Position numbers and translations under genes: made by a program. Below are positions 1 through 8,705 of a stretch of DNA of 64,000 nt, piece by piece. Source of the stretch: UBA5619 sp040765725 (GTDB lineage Bacteria > Desulfobacterota > Syntrophia > Syntrophales > UBA5619); NCBI GenBank assembly GCA_040765725.1, contig JAXGRQ010000008.1, positions 5,372 to 69,371 on the forward strand, read 5' to 3'. Below the pieces are notes generated by a model. The model made no database searches, was not told the origin of the DNA, and saw only the letters and a list, made by a program, of their open reading frames with translations. How positions within the stretch are numbered: the first letter of the stretch is position 1; every line of letters starts with the position of its first letter.

Positions 1-38
1 GCGCTTGCCGGGGCTTTGAGGGCATCTCCTGATTTTCG

Positions 39-67
39 TTGACAGGCGGCCCGGTGTCGTCTACTGT
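39..67 (+). promoter_or_regulatory. Putative sigma-70 promoter upstream of hpt
   Basis: A perfect TTGACA -35 box lies at 39-44, followed by a 17-nt spacer and TACTGT at 62-67 as a weak -10 (3 of 6). It is in the right orientation to drive hpt and the zinc-ribbon gene. The match is by eye only, and the -10 is poor. Confidence 0.35.
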
Positions 68-187
68 GAAAACGGATGTTTCCTGCTTGCACCGATCTTT
101 GGAACCCCGTCAGGGAAACAAAAAGGATTTTTGGGCATGGTTGCCCCATGAACGGGCGGGCCGCGGGTCGGCATCTGGGGGTCCGGA

Positions 188-718
188 ATGAAAAACGGGG
201 AAATGGAGGTTCTGTTCTCAAGGGAAGTGATCGATAGAAGGGTCCGGGAACTTGCCGACCGGATCTCGCTCGAATATGAGGGAACGGAACTTCTGGTCGT
301 CGGCGTTCTCAAAGGCGCCTTTGTTTTTATGGCCGATCTGGTCCGTCACCTTCATGTTCCGTGCGGGATCGATTTCATTCGGGTGGCCAGTTACGGGTCG
401 GGTTCGGTCAGTTCCGGGAAGGTCCGAATCGGAAAGGATATCGAGACCCCGATCTCGGGACGGGATGTATTGATCGTGGAGGATATTGTCGATACCGGGC
501 TCACCCTTTCCTCCCTGGTGAAGATCTTGCGGGAAAGGCATCCGGCTTCGATCAGGGTATGCGCCTTTCTCGACAAACGGGAGAGGAGACAGGTGCCCTT
601 TCAGGCGGACTATGTGGGGTTTTCCATTCCGGACCATTTTGTGGTCGGATATGGACTCGATTACAACGAAAAATTTCGTTTTTTCCCTGATGTTCGCGTG
701 CTGAAAAACATCATCTGA
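188..718 (+). CDS. hpt: Hypoxanthine phosphoribosyltransferase
   Basis: Cytosolic purine-salvage enzyme that transfers the phosphoribosyl group of PRPP to hypoxanthine or guanine. The 176-aa protein has the expected type I PRTase size. The PRPP-binding motif VLIVEDIVDTG is at about residues 94-104, and the VGVLKGAF segment at 38-45 fits the first substrate loop. An internal ATG at 203 (MEVLFSREV) also has a purine-rich stretch before it, so the start may be five codons later. It is followed after 12 nt by the zinc-ribbon gene, so the two are probably co-transcribed. It lies near a purine synthesis operon on the other strand. Confidence 0.93.
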   Translation: MKNGEMEVLFSREVIDRRVRELADRISLEYEGTELLVVGVLKGAFVFMADLVRHLHVPCGIDFIRVASYGSGSVSSGKVRIGKDIETPISGRDVLIVEDIVDTGLTLSSLVKILRERHPASIRVCAFLDKRERRQVPFQADYVGFSIPDHFVVGYGLDYNEKFRFFPDVRVLKNII

Positions 719-730
719 GGGGGAGGGCAT

Positions 731-1738
731 ATGATCATCCAGTGCCGGAAATGTGAAACGCGGTTCCGATTTGACGATCATCTGATGGAAGAGGATGGCG
801 TCTGGGTGCGGTGCAGTCGCTGCCAGCATGTTTTTTTTCAGGAACGTGCCGAAGGTGATTCTTCCTCAACGAAGCCGGAGATCCCTTCCGTCAGGATCAG
901 CGATGCCAAACGAACTCCGGAAGATCGCTTTGCCGCTGCGGCGGAAGATATTCCGACGGGGATTTCGGCGGAACTGTCCCCGCCTCCGAAGCAAGAGGCG
1001 GCAGCGGAACCGCCGGTCGAGTTTGAAAAGGAACCCCCGTTTCAGGAACCGGTGAAGGAGTCGGTGATGGAAGCCGTCGGCGGCCCTCACGCCGATAGGA
1101 TCAAGGAGGAAGAAACGGAGGTGGCCGAGGAGGACACCGAGGAGATCGGCGCCGGAAGGGTGCAATGGGGCCGGATGCTTCTGAAAGGGATTTCCCTGAT
1201 CGTTTTTATCGGGATCGTTGCGGGAGCGGTTTCGCTTTATCTTTACCCGGATGTCCGAACCCGGGCTCTGGAGTTTGCATCCCCGTGGCTGAAAGAGATC
1301 CCCTTTTTCGAAAATTGGGTCGTCCCGAAAACAAAAAGGGATGTGACCGTTCCCGCGCCGGTGAGGATCAAGGACATCCGACAGCGTTCGGTGCCGAATC
1401 TGCTCGCCGGAAATCTTCATGTCATCGAGGGGATTGCCGTCAATCAGGCGCCCCATCCGTTGGCGAAAATCAAGGTTCGTCTGGTGATTGCCGATGCCTA
1501 TGATGTCGTTCTGGGCGAGAAGATCGTCTTTTGCGGCAATATCCTGACCGATGCGGAACTGGGCGCGATGGCGGAAGCGGAGATTCAGAGAGAGCTCTCC
1601 AACGAACTCGGGAGCGATTTCTCCAATAAACGGATCGAACCGAAAGGAGAAATCCCCTTCATGATCGTCTTCAGCCAGGAGCAGGCCGGGGCGGTTAAAA
1701 CCACGATCCTTCCGGCGGGCGCCGACCGCATTCCCTGA
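731..1738 (+). CDS. MJ0042-type zinc-ribbon membrane protein
   Basis: The N-terminus has a CxxC...CxxC zinc ribbon (C5, C8, C28, C31) of the MJ0042 type common in deltaproteobacteria. A long acidic, proline-rich linker (about 40-145) follows, then one transmembrane helix (about 152-172). The C-terminal domain of about 150 residues resembles the DUF3426-type region found in such proteins. The predicted topology is a cytoplasmic zinc ribbon with an extracytoplasmic C-terminus. The function is unknown. It lies 12 nt behind hpt and converges with pcnB. Confidence 0.75.
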   Translation: MIIQCRKCETRFRFDDHLMEEDGVWVRCSRCQHVFFQERAEGDSSSTKPEIPSVRISDAKRTPEDRFAAAAEDIPTGISAELSPPPKQEAAAEPPVEFEKEPPFQEPVKESVMEAVGGPHADRIKEEETEVAEEDTEEIGAGRVQWGRMLLKGISLIVFIGIVAGAVSLYLYPDVRTRALEFASPWLKEIPFFENWVVPKTKRDVTVPAPVRIKDIRQRSVPNLLAGNLHVIEGIAVNQAPHPLAKIKVRLVIADAYDVVLGEKIVFCGNILTDAELGAMAEAEIQRELSNELGSDFSNKRIEPKGEIPFMIVFSQEQAGAVKTTILPAGADRIP

Positions 1739-1791
1739 TTTCTTTTCCGTCCGCGAGCACGGTCCGCACCCAACGCAACCGGGCGACCGGT

Positions 1792-3120
1792 TCAGGCAAC
1801 GGCGGTGGACGGACGACGACGGTGTCGTTTCCTTCTCCGTCTTTTTGCAGGGACCCGATCGGGAGGCGGTTCCGGCCGGGAAACGGAAGGCGTCTTCAAG
1901 AAGTTTTCCCACCATTCCCGCGCGGTTTGATTTTCCCTTCTCGTTTTTCCGATCAGGCAGAGATAGGCCATCGCGTCCGTAAAGTCGGCTCGGCCGACCA
2001 GAGAATCGGCGCGACGCGGCGGTATTCTGTTTAGGGAGGGTTGAAGAGCGAGAATGCGGCGCATTTGGCCGCCGATTCTCCCCGGAATTGAGACCGTTTT
2101 GCAGAGCTCTTCCAGGAAAACGGCGCATACCGTGTCCAGGGCCTGCTGATGGGGAACGCCATCAAGATGGCGTGAAAGCGCTTCTTTCTCCAGGACGGGT
2201 CCGAAGAGTGCCGCCAGGAAAAAGGCCGGGGAAGGATTCCATCCGCTGCGGGACAGCCGGTCAAGGCCCTCCAGATTGGTGTGCAGCAGATTCAGAAGAT
2301 CGTCTTTTCCCCGGAGCTGCTGCGAAAGACCGGGGAAGAGGGCGGCCAAGAGTCCGCCGGCGTTCAGCAGGGAGAAAGCGGACCGAGCGGAGCCGAGCAG
2401 AAACAGTTTCAGTGTTTCTTCATAGAGTCGGGCGGGGGCCGCCCTGGTGATGGTTGGGGATAGCGAACAGAGTGCTTTCCATGCGGCCGATTCGATCTCG
2501 AAGCCGTGCGATGCGGCAAAACGAACGGCGCGAAGCATGCGCACCGGATCCTCCGTAAAGCGGACAAAAGGGTCCCCGATCGGACGGATCAAACGTTGTT
2601 TGAGGTCGGCCAGACCGGTGGTGTAATCGATCACCGAAAAATCCGCGATATTGAAGGCCAGTGCGTTGATCGTAAAGTCGCGGCGCAGCGCATCCTCCTC
2701 CGGTGTGCCGAAGACGTTGTCGCGGAGAACCATTCCGTCCTCGTTCTTGAGGTGACGCACGGGGGTGGAATCGGGTCCTCTTTGCTCGGGGTTTGCTTCT
2801 TCGGCAGGGGCGTCCGCCCGGAACGTGGAGACCTCCAGAATCTCCTTTTGAAAGTGCAAATGTGCCAGCCGGAAGCGGCGGCCGATGAGACGGCAATTGC
2901 GAAAAAGCCGCTTGATTTGTCCGGGTGCGGCGTTTGTGGCGATGTCGAAGTCCTTCGGGGTGCGTTCCAGAAGCAGGTCCCGGACGCATCCGCCGACCAG
3001 GTAGGCCGTAAAGCCGTAGTCATGGAGCCGGCAGAGCGTGTGAAGCGCATTGATGCTGATCCGGTTTCGCGATATGTGATGTTCCTGTCGGGGAAGAATA
3101 ATGGGTTGCATGATGATCAA
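1792..3120 (-). CDS. pcnB: Poly(A) polymerase I (PcnB-type nucleotidyltransferase)
   Basis: Adds poly(A) tails to RNA 3' ends and so promotes decay. The 442-aa protein has the class II nucleotidyltransferase signature: LVGGCVRDLL at about 41-50 and a DFD catalytic pair at 57-59. The PcnB-like RNA-binding region follows. The C-terminus ends in a strongly basic Arg/Lys tail, typical of PcnB rather than of CCA-adding enzymes, although a tRNA nucleotidyltransferase role cannot be excluded. Its ATG overlaps the tsaC stop by 4 nt, indicating translational coupling at the distal end of the purD operon. Confidence 0.85.
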   Translation of the reverse strand: MIIMQPIILPRQEHHISRNRISINALHTLCRLHDYGFTAYLVGGCVRDLLLERTPKDFDIATNAAPGQIKRLFRNCRLIGRRFRLAHLHFQKEILEVSTFRADAPAEEANPEQRGPDSTPVRHLKNEDGMVLRDNVFGTPEEDALRRDFTINALAFNIADFSVIDYTTGLADLKQRLIRPIGDPFVRFTEDPVRMLRAVRFAASHGFEIESAAWKALCSLSPTITRAAPARLYEETLKLFLLGSARSAFSLLNAGGLLAALFPGLSQQLRGKDDLLNLLHTNLEGLDRLSRSGWNPSPAFFLAALFGPVLEKEALSRHLDGVPHQQALDTVCAVFLEELCKTVSIPGRIGGQMRRILALQPSLNRIPPRRADSLVGRADFTDAMAYLCLIGKTRRENQTAREWWENFLKTPSVSRPEPPPDRVPAKRRRRKRHRRRPSTAVA

Positions 3121-3773
3121 GACGGGTCTGAATTTTCAGCCGAACCCAGTGTGTCCAGGATAAGGCCGGCGGCGATGGCGCCTTCCCGGAGAATGCGGAT
3201 GGGGAGGGTTGTGGCGTCGAGGATGGTCGAGCCGGCTTCCCCGGGCGTGGGTCCTCCGTCGATGATGGCATCCGGAAGGCCGCCCAAGGCTTGCATGACG
3301 GCGTCCGCTGTCGAGCAATCCGTGCCGCCGGACAGGTTGGCGCTGGTAGCCGTCAGCGGGCCTGTGATCCCTGCCGCGAGGAGCCTCGCGATCGGGTGTC
3401 CGGAAATGCGGATACCGATTTTTCCCGTTCCGCCGGTGAGGCGGTTCGAAACCGCGGGAGAAGCCCGGAAAAGGATCGTGAGCGGCCCGGGCCAGAATCT
3501 TTGCATCAGGTTTTTCGCCGTCATCGGGATCTCCTCCGCAAGCGGAGTCACGTCCCGCTCTTCGGCGACGATCAACGCAATCGGTTTGTTGAAATCCCGT
3601 CCCTTGATCCGGAAGATTCTCTCCACAGCCGCTTCGTTTCGTGCGTCGACTCCCAGGCCATAGAAGGTCTCTGTGGGAAAGGCCACCACGCCCCCGCCCT
3701 TGAGGATGCGGACGGCCTCTGCCATTTTCCCCGGATCGGGTCGCGCCGGGTCGATCTTCAGCAGGAGGGACAT
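3117..3773 (-). CDS. tsaC: L-threonylcarbamoyladenylate synthase (Sua5/YciO/YrdC family)
   Basis: Makes threonylcarbamoyl-AMP from threonine, bicarbonate and ATP, for the t6A modification of ANN-decoding tRNAs. The 218-aa protein has the YrdC fold signature: GGVVAFPTETFYGLG near residues 27-41, KGRDFNKP near 57-64 and the SANLSGG motif. It lacks the extra C-terminal Sua5 domain, so it is the short TsaC/YciO-like form. It starts 1 nt after purE ends and overlaps pcnB by 4 nt, so the three are tightly coupled. Confidence 0.88.
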   Translation of the reverse strand: MSLLLKIDPARPDPGKMAEAVRILKGGGVVAFPTETFYGLGVDARNEAAVERIFRIKGRDFNKPIALIVAEERDVTPLAEEIPMTAKNLMQRFWPGPLTILFRASPAVSNRLTGGTGKIGIRISGHPIARLLAAGITGPLTATSANLSGGTDCSTADAVMQALGGLPDAIIDGGPTPGEAGSTILDATTLPIRILREGAIAAGLILDTLGSAENSDPS

Positions 3774-3774
3774 A

Positions 3775-4278
3775 TCATCTCTTCAGGTTCTCGTGCTTCC
3801 GTTCGACCTCCTGCGCCATCTTACGGACATAGGCCTGGAGTTTCTTGAGAAGGTCGGCATTCTCCACGGCGAGAATCCGTATCGCGAACAGCGCCGCGTT
3901 CTTGGCTCCCGCCTTGCCGATGGCCATGGTTGCGACGGGGATTCCCCCGGGCATCTGAACAGTCGCCAACAGGGCGTCCAGGCCCCGGAGCGACGTGGCG
4001 TCGATCGGCACCCCGATCACGGGGAGCGTCGTCTGGGAGGCGATCACCCCGGCCAGGTGTGCGGCGGCCCCGGCGCCGACGATGATGACCTTCAGCCCCC
4101 GCTTGCGCGCCCCGCTGCAGTATTCGGTCGTCCGCTCCGGCGTTCGGTGGGCGGAGGTCAGAAAGAGCTCATGCGGAATCGAGAAAGACTCCAGAACCTT
4201 GACCGCCTCTTCCATCACCGGGAGGTCGGAATCGCTTCCCATCACGACGCTGACGAGCACTCCCCTGTTTTCCTGCAT
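3775..4278 (-). CDS. purE: N5-carboxyaminoimidazole ribonucleotide mutase
   Basis: Class I PurE converts N5-CAIR to CAIR in purine synthesis. The signature VVMGSDSDLP and the SAHRTPER segment are both present. The frame is open 20 codons further upstream. I place the start at the ATG at 4278 because AGGAG-type bases sit just before it and the 167-aa length fits the family. No purK is adjacent, so that partner must be elsewhere. It is the third gene of the purD-purH-purE-tsaC-pcnB operon. Confidence 0.92.
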   Translation of the reverse strand: MQENRGVLVSVVMGSDSDLPVMEEAVKVLESFSIPHELFLTSAHRTPERTTEYCSGARKRGLKVIIVGAGAAAHLAGVIASQTTLPVIGVPIDATSLRGLDALLATVQMPGGIPVATMAIGKAGAKNAALFAIRILAVENADLLKKLQAYVRKMAQEVERKHENLKR

Positions 4279-4393
4279 GTCTCCAAACTCCTCCGTTGAT
4301 TTCATGCCCGTCTCACCGACGCGCATGGTTCTTCGCATGCCGCGAGAGCCGGGGAAATCTTTTCCCCCTCTCCACTGTTTACGGCGAACAGTC

Positions 4394-4421
4394 GGATTCC
4401 AGCCGTCGAACGGTGGAATCG
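4394..4421 (-). other. Hairpin in the purH-purE gap
   Basis: GGATTCC (4394-4400) and GGAATC (4415-4420) pair, with an inner CCG/CGG, just after the purH stop on the minus strand. There is no T-tract, so it is more likely an mRNA-stability or processing hairpin than a terminator. Confidence 0.3.
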
Positions 4422-4426
4422 CCGGA

Positions 4427-5050
4427 TTAGCTCATCCGGGCCGCAGTTTCACCGCTGAACTGGCCGAGGTACCTGGAGATGGCGCCGTCATAACGGGCGG
4501 TGAGTTGGAAGGTCTTCTTGGCCAGCTCGAAGTTGGTCGCCTCCGAGATCTTGCCGCCGGTCGCTTTCATCTCTTCCAGAATCTTCGGGTAGTCTTGCGG
4601 ATCGGTCACGACGGAGACGAAACGCCAGTTTTTGGAGGCCGCGCGGAGCATCGTGGGGCCGCCGATGTCGATGTTTTCGATTGCGTCCGCCAGCGTGCAG
4701 CCTTCTCTGGCAACGGTATCCTCGAAGCGGTACAGATTGATGACGACCATGTCGATCAGGTCGATCTTGTGTTCCCGGAGGGCCCTCATGTGGCCTTCGT
4801 TGTCCCGGAGGGCAAGCAGGCCGCCGTGGATCTTCGGATGCAGGGTCTTCAGTCTTCCATCCATCATCTCCGGAAAACCCGTGTAGTCCGAAACGTCAGT
4901 GACCGGAATGCCGTTTTTTCGCAACTGTGCCGCCGTTCCGCCTGTGGAGAGGATTTCCACGCCGAAGGGCTGAAGCCCCCGGGCGAATTCGACGATCCCC
5001 TTCTTGTCGGTTACGCTGATCAAAACCCGTCTGATGTCGTTTTGCCGCAT
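4427..5050 (-). CDS. purH: Stand-alone IMP cyclohydrolase (PurH N-terminal domain only)
   Basis: Closes FAICAR to IMP, the last step of purine synthesis. The 207-aa protein matches only the MGS-like cyclohydrolase half of PurH: ILSTGGTAAQL near 33-43 and MMDGRLKTLHPKIHGG near 62-77. The AICAR formyltransferase domain, normally another 300 or so residues, is missing and is not found in the 148-nt gap downstream. The protein ends with a natural-looking tail, so this appears to be a split PurH rather than a truncation. The formyltransferase must be encoded elsewhere. Its start overlaps the purD end by 31 nt. Confidence 0.88.
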   Translation of the reverse strand: MRQNDIRRVLISVTDKKGIVEFARGLQPFGVEILSTGGTAAQLRKNGIPVTDVSDYTGFPEMMDGRLKTLHPKIHGGLLALRDNEGHMRALREHKIDLIDMVVINLYRFEDTVAREGCTLADAIENIDIGGPTMLRAASKNWRFVSVVTDPQDYPKILEEMKATGGKISEATNFELAKKTFQLTARYDGAISRYLGQFSGETAARMS

Positions 5051-6399
5051 GTTTCCCCTCCTGTTGATCTCTTTTCCGCCTTCAGTTCCTTCATGTGTTG
5101 AACCCGCTTCCGGAGGAGGGGTTCGGTTCCGATGTCCGGCCGGTGGTCGACGAGGCCCCGGATTGCGCCGACTGCCGCCTCGGCGATCCGTTCCGCCTCC
5201 GCCAGACTGTCGGCAACGCCCACCACGCCCATGGCCCGGGACGTGGTCATGTACAGACCATCCGGCCTTTGGTCGATAGACGAGTAGTAAAGTTTTGCCC
5301 CGGGCGTCTCGCCGATCTCGATCCGGGATGATGTGGAGACGGCCTCAGGGTGGTCCTGGGGGAGGCCATAACCCCTCGGAACCACATACTTGCATACCGT
5401 TGCCTTTTTTTCAAATACAATCTTCAGGCTGTCCAGACTTCCGTCGATGACGGCCCGGCAGATGTCGAGGAAATCGGTCCGCAGGAGCGGGAGGATGTTC
5501 ATCGCTTCGGGATCTCCGAGACGGGCGTTGTATTCGATCAGCTTGACCCCGAAACGGGTGATCATGAAGCCGCCGTACATGACCCCCTTGTAGGGGACCC
5601 CGGTCTCCCGCCGGATCGCTTCGGCAACCTTCCGGGTGATCGCCAAACCCTCGGCGACGGCGTCGGCGTCCAGGAAGGGGAGAAGATGGTCGGCGGCGGA
5701 ATAGGAACCCATTCCTCCCGTGTTCGGACCTCGGTCGCCGGTGAAGCGTCTTTTGTGATCCTGAACCGGCGGGGTTGCCGCGACCGTGCGGCCGTCGCAG
5801 AAACATTGCAGGGAGAACTCCTCTCCCTCCAGTCTTTCCTCGACCGTGACTCCGGGGTGGCTCTTGAGGATGTCCAGGCAGAGAGCCAGGGCCTCTTTGC
5901 GCGTCTGAAAATGATCTCCTTCGACCATAACCCCCTTTCCGCCGGTCAAACCATCCGGTTTCAGAACGATCCCGTCCAGCTCTTCAAAAAAAGCCTCGAT
6001 CCCTGCGGGTGAACGGAAATTGCGGAACCGCGGATTTCCGGGGATGTCGTATTTTTTGAGCAGATTTCGCGTGAAGGATTTCGATGTTTCCAGGCGGGCG
6101 AGGGAGCGGGTCGGTCCCACCGCTGAAATCCCCGCAGTCGCAAGCGCGTCCACAACCCCATGCCCCAAGGGTTCCTCCGGGCCGACAACGGCGAAATCGA
6201 TGCCTGCCTTCCGTGCAAACGCGACGACACTTGCCGGGTCATCGTAACGTCCGATGCAGACTACCTCCGAAACGGAGGCGATGCCGGGGTTTTTCGTTTT
6301 CATGAAAGAATAAAGCCGTGGTTTTTGTTCCGATCGCAAAATGGCCTCGGCGATGGCGTGTTCCCTTGCGCCGTTGCCGATGAGCAAAACATGGGTCAT
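5020..6399 (-). CDS. purD: Phosphoribosylamine-glycine ligase (GAR synthetase)
   Basis: ATP-grasp enzyme that joins glycine to phosphoribosylamine, the second step of purine synthesis. The N-terminus VLLIGNGAREHAIAEAI is the PurD signature. The ATP-grasp core includes KPDGLTGGKGVMV and GVMYGGFMIT. The frame is open 48 codons upstream, but the ATG at 6399 is preceded by GGAAGGAG at good spacing and aligns with the family start. At 459 residues it is slightly longer than usual, with an extra basic C-terminal tail that overlaps purH. It is the first gene of the minus-strand operon. Confidence 0.92.
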   Translation of the reverse strand: MTHVLLIGNGAREHAIAEAILRSEQKPRLYSFMKTKNPGIASVSEVVCIGRYDDPASVVAFARKAGIDFAVVGPEEPLGHGVVDALATAGISAVGPTRSLARLETSKSFTRNLLKKYDIPGNPRFRNFRSPAGIEAFFEELDGIVLKPDGLTGGKGVMVEGDHFQTRKEALALCLDILKSHPGVTVEERLEGEEFSLQCFCDGRTVAATPPVQDHKRRFTGDRGPNTGGMGSYSAADHLLPFLDADAVAEGLAITRKVAEAIRRETGVPYKGVMYGGFMITRFGVKLIEYNARLGDPEAMNILPLLRTDFLDICRAVIDGSLDSLKIVFEKKATVCKYVVPRGYGLPQDHPEAVSTSSRIEIGETPGAKLYYSSIDQRPDGLYMTTSRAMGVVGVADSLAEAERIAEAAVGAIRGLVDHRPDIGTEPLLRKRVQHMKELKAEKRSTGGETCGKTTSDGF

Positions 6400-6438
6400 C
6401 AGGGGATCTCCTTCCGTTTTGTCTGTCCAATCACGAAG

Positions 6439-6467
6439 TGCATATCGAAAAACGACCGTAGAGTCAA
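6439..6467 (-). promoter_or_regulatory. purD: Possible promoter for the purD operon
   Basis: On the minus strand TTGACT (6467-6462) is followed after 17 nt by TATGCA (6444-6439), about 40 nt upstream of the chosen purD start. The -35 is near consensus and the -10 is weak. It lies in the divergent region between purD and the glmU-like gene. Confidence 0.3.
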
Positions 6468-6660
6468 ACAAATCCACCGAAGGGGCAGGCATAAACGATT
6501 TCCGCACGGACAATTTCATCGGTGAAGAGAATTCATTTGTCATTTCACTGCCGGATCTGATAAGTTTTCAACCCGTCCGGCCGGGCCGCATTCTGCGTCC
6601 AGGGATAGGCCCCGGATAGGCTTTGAGGATGGGGGAAGGCCTGTTGATGATGGAAATCGG

Positions 6661-7443
6661 GTGGATCCGGTCATGAATGTGGGCGGCGATATATCAGGGG
6701 ATGCGGGATTCTCGGCTATCATTTTGGCGGCGGGGAAGGGCAGAAGGATGAAATCCGACCTCGCGAAGGTTCTCCACCCCCTCTGCGGCCGTCCGATGCT
6801 GAGTTATCCGGTCGCGGCGGCCCGGTCGGCGGGAGCGAAAAAGATCGTTATCGTGATCGGCCATCAGGCGGAACAGATCCGAGTGCAGTTCCGGGGACAG
6901 GGGTTGATCTTTGTGGAGCAGCGAGAGCAGTTGGGGACAGGGCATGCGGTCCTTCAGGCAGAGGGTGTCTTTCGGGATCATGTCGGGACCCTTGTCATTC
7001 TGTGCGGCGATGTCCCGCTGATCCGGCCGGAAACGATCAAGTCCCTGCATGACCACCACCGGATGAAACGGGCAACGGTGACGGTTCTAACGACAATCCC
7101 GGAGAACCCGACCGGCTATGGCCGTGTGGTCAAGACGGGCGACGGCCGGGCTGTCAGGATCGTAGAGGAGAGGGATGCCGGTCCGGAGGATAAGAAGATC
7201 CGAGAGATCAATACGGGCATTTACTGCGTGGAAAGTCGCTTCCTGTTCAGTGCGGTGGCCGGTCTCGGAAACCGGAACGCCCAGGGGGAATACTATTTGA
7301 CGGATATTGTGGATATCGCCTGGCAGCGCGGCATGGAGGCTGTCTCATTCGTTGCGGCCGATCCGGTGGAGGTCATGGGGATCAATTCACCCGAGGAGCT
7401 GGAGAAGGCCGCTTGCCGGATGACGGCGCCGGATCGGCGATGA
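6661..7443 (+). CDS. GlmU-like nucleotidyltransferase, N-terminal domain only
   Basis: The 260-aa protein matches the uridylyltransferase half of GlmU: LAAGKGRRMKSDLAKVLHP near residues 22-40, EQREQLGTGHA, the GDVPL metal-site motif and NTGIYC. It should convert GlcNAc-1-P and UTP to UDP-GlcNAc, or a related sugar-1-P reaction. The left-handed beta-helix acetyltransferase domain (about 200 residues) is absent. The frame ends cleanly with a stop that overlaps the ATG of the next small ORF. Another gene would have to supply GlcN-1-P acetylation. The exact start among the first few codons is uncertain. Confidence 0.85.
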   Translation: MDPVMNVGGDISGDAGFSAIILAAGKGRRMKSDLAKVLHPLCGRPMLSYPVAAARSAGAKKIVIVIGHQAEQIRVQFRGQGLIFVEQREQLGTGHAVLQAEGVFRDHVGTLVILCGDVPLIRPETIKSLHDHHRMKRATVTVLTTIPENPTGYGRVVKTGDGRAVRIVEERDAGPEDKKIREINTGIYCVESRFLFSAVAGLGNRNAQGEYYLTDIVDIAWQRGMEAVSFVAADPVEVMGINSPEELEKAACRMTAPDRR

Positions 7444-7574
7444 TGCTCCACACCCATTTGCTTCTGTATTTGTCCGTATGGAACAATCTCCCCAAGAGGA
7501 TTTCCTGCTTGTGCGAAAAACCGTCTGAACTGTCCCGGGAGACGCTCCATCTTTCTTTTGAGGAAGGCACTTGA
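7443..7574 (+). CDS. Small coupled ORF (43 aa), unknown function
   Basis: An ATG at 7443-7445 overlaps the glmU-like stop as TGATG. The ORF runs 43 codons to a TGA at 7572-7574, which overlaps the dusB ATG in the same TGATG arrangement. It begins MLHTHLLLYLSVWNN and ends SFEEGT, with two cysteines near the middle. No family is recognised. The double stop/start overlap suggests real translation, either as a peptide or as a coupling device. Chance is not excluded because the ORF is short. Confidence 0.45.
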   Translation: MLHTHLLLYLSVWNNLPKRISCLCEKPSELSRETLHLSFEEGT

Positions 7575-8641
7575 TGCAGATCGGTCGTCTTCAGTTGAAG
7601 AACAACGTTTTTCTGGCGCCGATGGCGGGAATTACCGATCTCCCCTTTCGGACCATCGTCCGTTCGTTCGGTTGCGGTCTGGCGTTTACGGAAATGGTCA
7701 GCGCGATCGGTCTGAGCCTGGGCAAAGAAAAGAGCCTTCGTTATCTCTCCTCTTCGCGGGAGGATCGGCCGCTTGGCGTCCAGCTGTTCGGCAGCGATCC
7801 GGAAAGGCTGGTTGCGGCGGCGAAGATTGCCGCAGAAAATGCGGCGGACCTGCTGAACGTCAACATGGGCTGTCCGGTAAAGAAAGTGGCAAAGGTCGGT
7901 TCCGGGGCTTCGCTGATGAGGGATCCGGAGCGGGCGGGGGTGATCCTGCGAGCGGTGAGGAGGGCTTCGGCGCTTCCGCTGACGGTAAAAATACGTGCCG
8001 GCTGGGACGCCCGCCATGTCAATGCCGTTGAAATAGGGCAGATGGCCGAGGAATGCGGTGCGGATGCCGTCATTCTTCACCCTCGAACGGCCGTCCAGGG
8101 TTTCAGCGGTCGATCGGACTGGCGGCTGATTGCGGCCCTCAAACGGCGCCTCAGGATTCCCGTGATCGGAAACGGCGACATCCGTTGCCCGGAGGACGCC
8201 GTCCGGATGTTCGGCGAGACCGGCTGTGACGGAATCATGGTCGGGAGAGGGGCATTGGGAAATCCGTGGCTGGTTGAGAATATCCTGTCCCATCTTTCCG
8301 GAACCCGGGCCGTCTTGCCTTCTTTACGACAGAGAGAGGAGGTCATTCTGCGTCACCTGTCTCTGGCCGTTCGTTTTTACGGAGAGACGGTCGGGCCCAG
8401 GGACTTTCGAAAGCACCTCCTTTGGTATACCAAGGGCCTCAGAGACGGCGCCCAGTTCCGCCGTATTGCCGGGGGCATCAACGACGGGACCGCCGCATCG
8501 ATTGCCGTGAGGGAGTTTTTCAGACATCTGGAGGAATCGGAAGAGGCCTTTTCCGGTCCTCGGGCGCATGGCACGGAACCGAACGCGGAAACAAAATGGG
8601 AGGGAACCAGGCGAGGAGCGCGAACATCTGAGACATCGTGA
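7574..8641 (+). CDS. dusB: tRNA-dihydrouridine synthase
   Basis: FMN enzyme that reduces uridines in tRNA D-loops. Family motifs are APMAGITDLPFR near residues 15-26, NMGCPVKKV with the catalytic Cys near 98, HPRTAVQGF and GIMVGRGALGNPW. The frame also allows TTG at 7571, but the ATG at 7574 sits behind GAGGAAGG and is preferred. The protein is 355 aa, with a poorly conserved tail of about 30 residues. It is translationally coupled to the small ORF upstream. Confidence 0.92.
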   Translation: MQIGRLQLKNNVFLAPMAGITDLPFRTIVRSFGCGLAFTEMVSAIGLSLGKEKSLRYLSSSREDRPLGVQLFGSDPERLVAAAKIAAENAADLLNVNMGCPVKKVAKVGSGASLMRDPERAGVILRAVRRASALPLTVKIRAGWDARHVNAVEIGQMAEECGADAVILHPRTAVQGFSGRSDWRLIAALKRRLRIPVIGNGDIRCPEDAVRMFGETGCDGIMVGRGALGNPWLVENILSHLSGTRAVLPSLRQREEVILRHLSLAVRFYGETVGPRDFRKHLLWYTKGLRDGAQFRRIAGGINDGTAASIAVREFFRHLEESEEAFSGPRAHGTEPNAETKWEGTRRGARTSETS

Positions 8642-8646
8642 TCAGC

Positions 8647-8674
8647 GTCCGGCTTTTTCCCGGAGGAGCCGGAC
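8647..8674 (+). terminator. Hairpin after dusB
   Basis: GTCCGGCT (8647-8654) and AGCCGGAC (8667-8674) form an 8-bp stem with a 12-nt loop just after the dusB stop. The stem is strong, but no T-run follows, so termination is uncertain. Confidence 0.35.
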
Positions 8675-8705
8675 GATCCGGATACCCAATCAACGAAATA
8701 AGCGC

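Noticed and set aside
1..42. Open frame ending in TGA at 40-42 that could be the 3' end of an upstream gene
   Set aside because: Only 13 codons are visible and no family can be recognised; the same bases hold a promoter-like -35.
2506..3663. Plus-strand 385-aa ORF over pcnB and tsaC
   Set aside because: Antisense shadow of well-recognised genes; no family features and odd composition.
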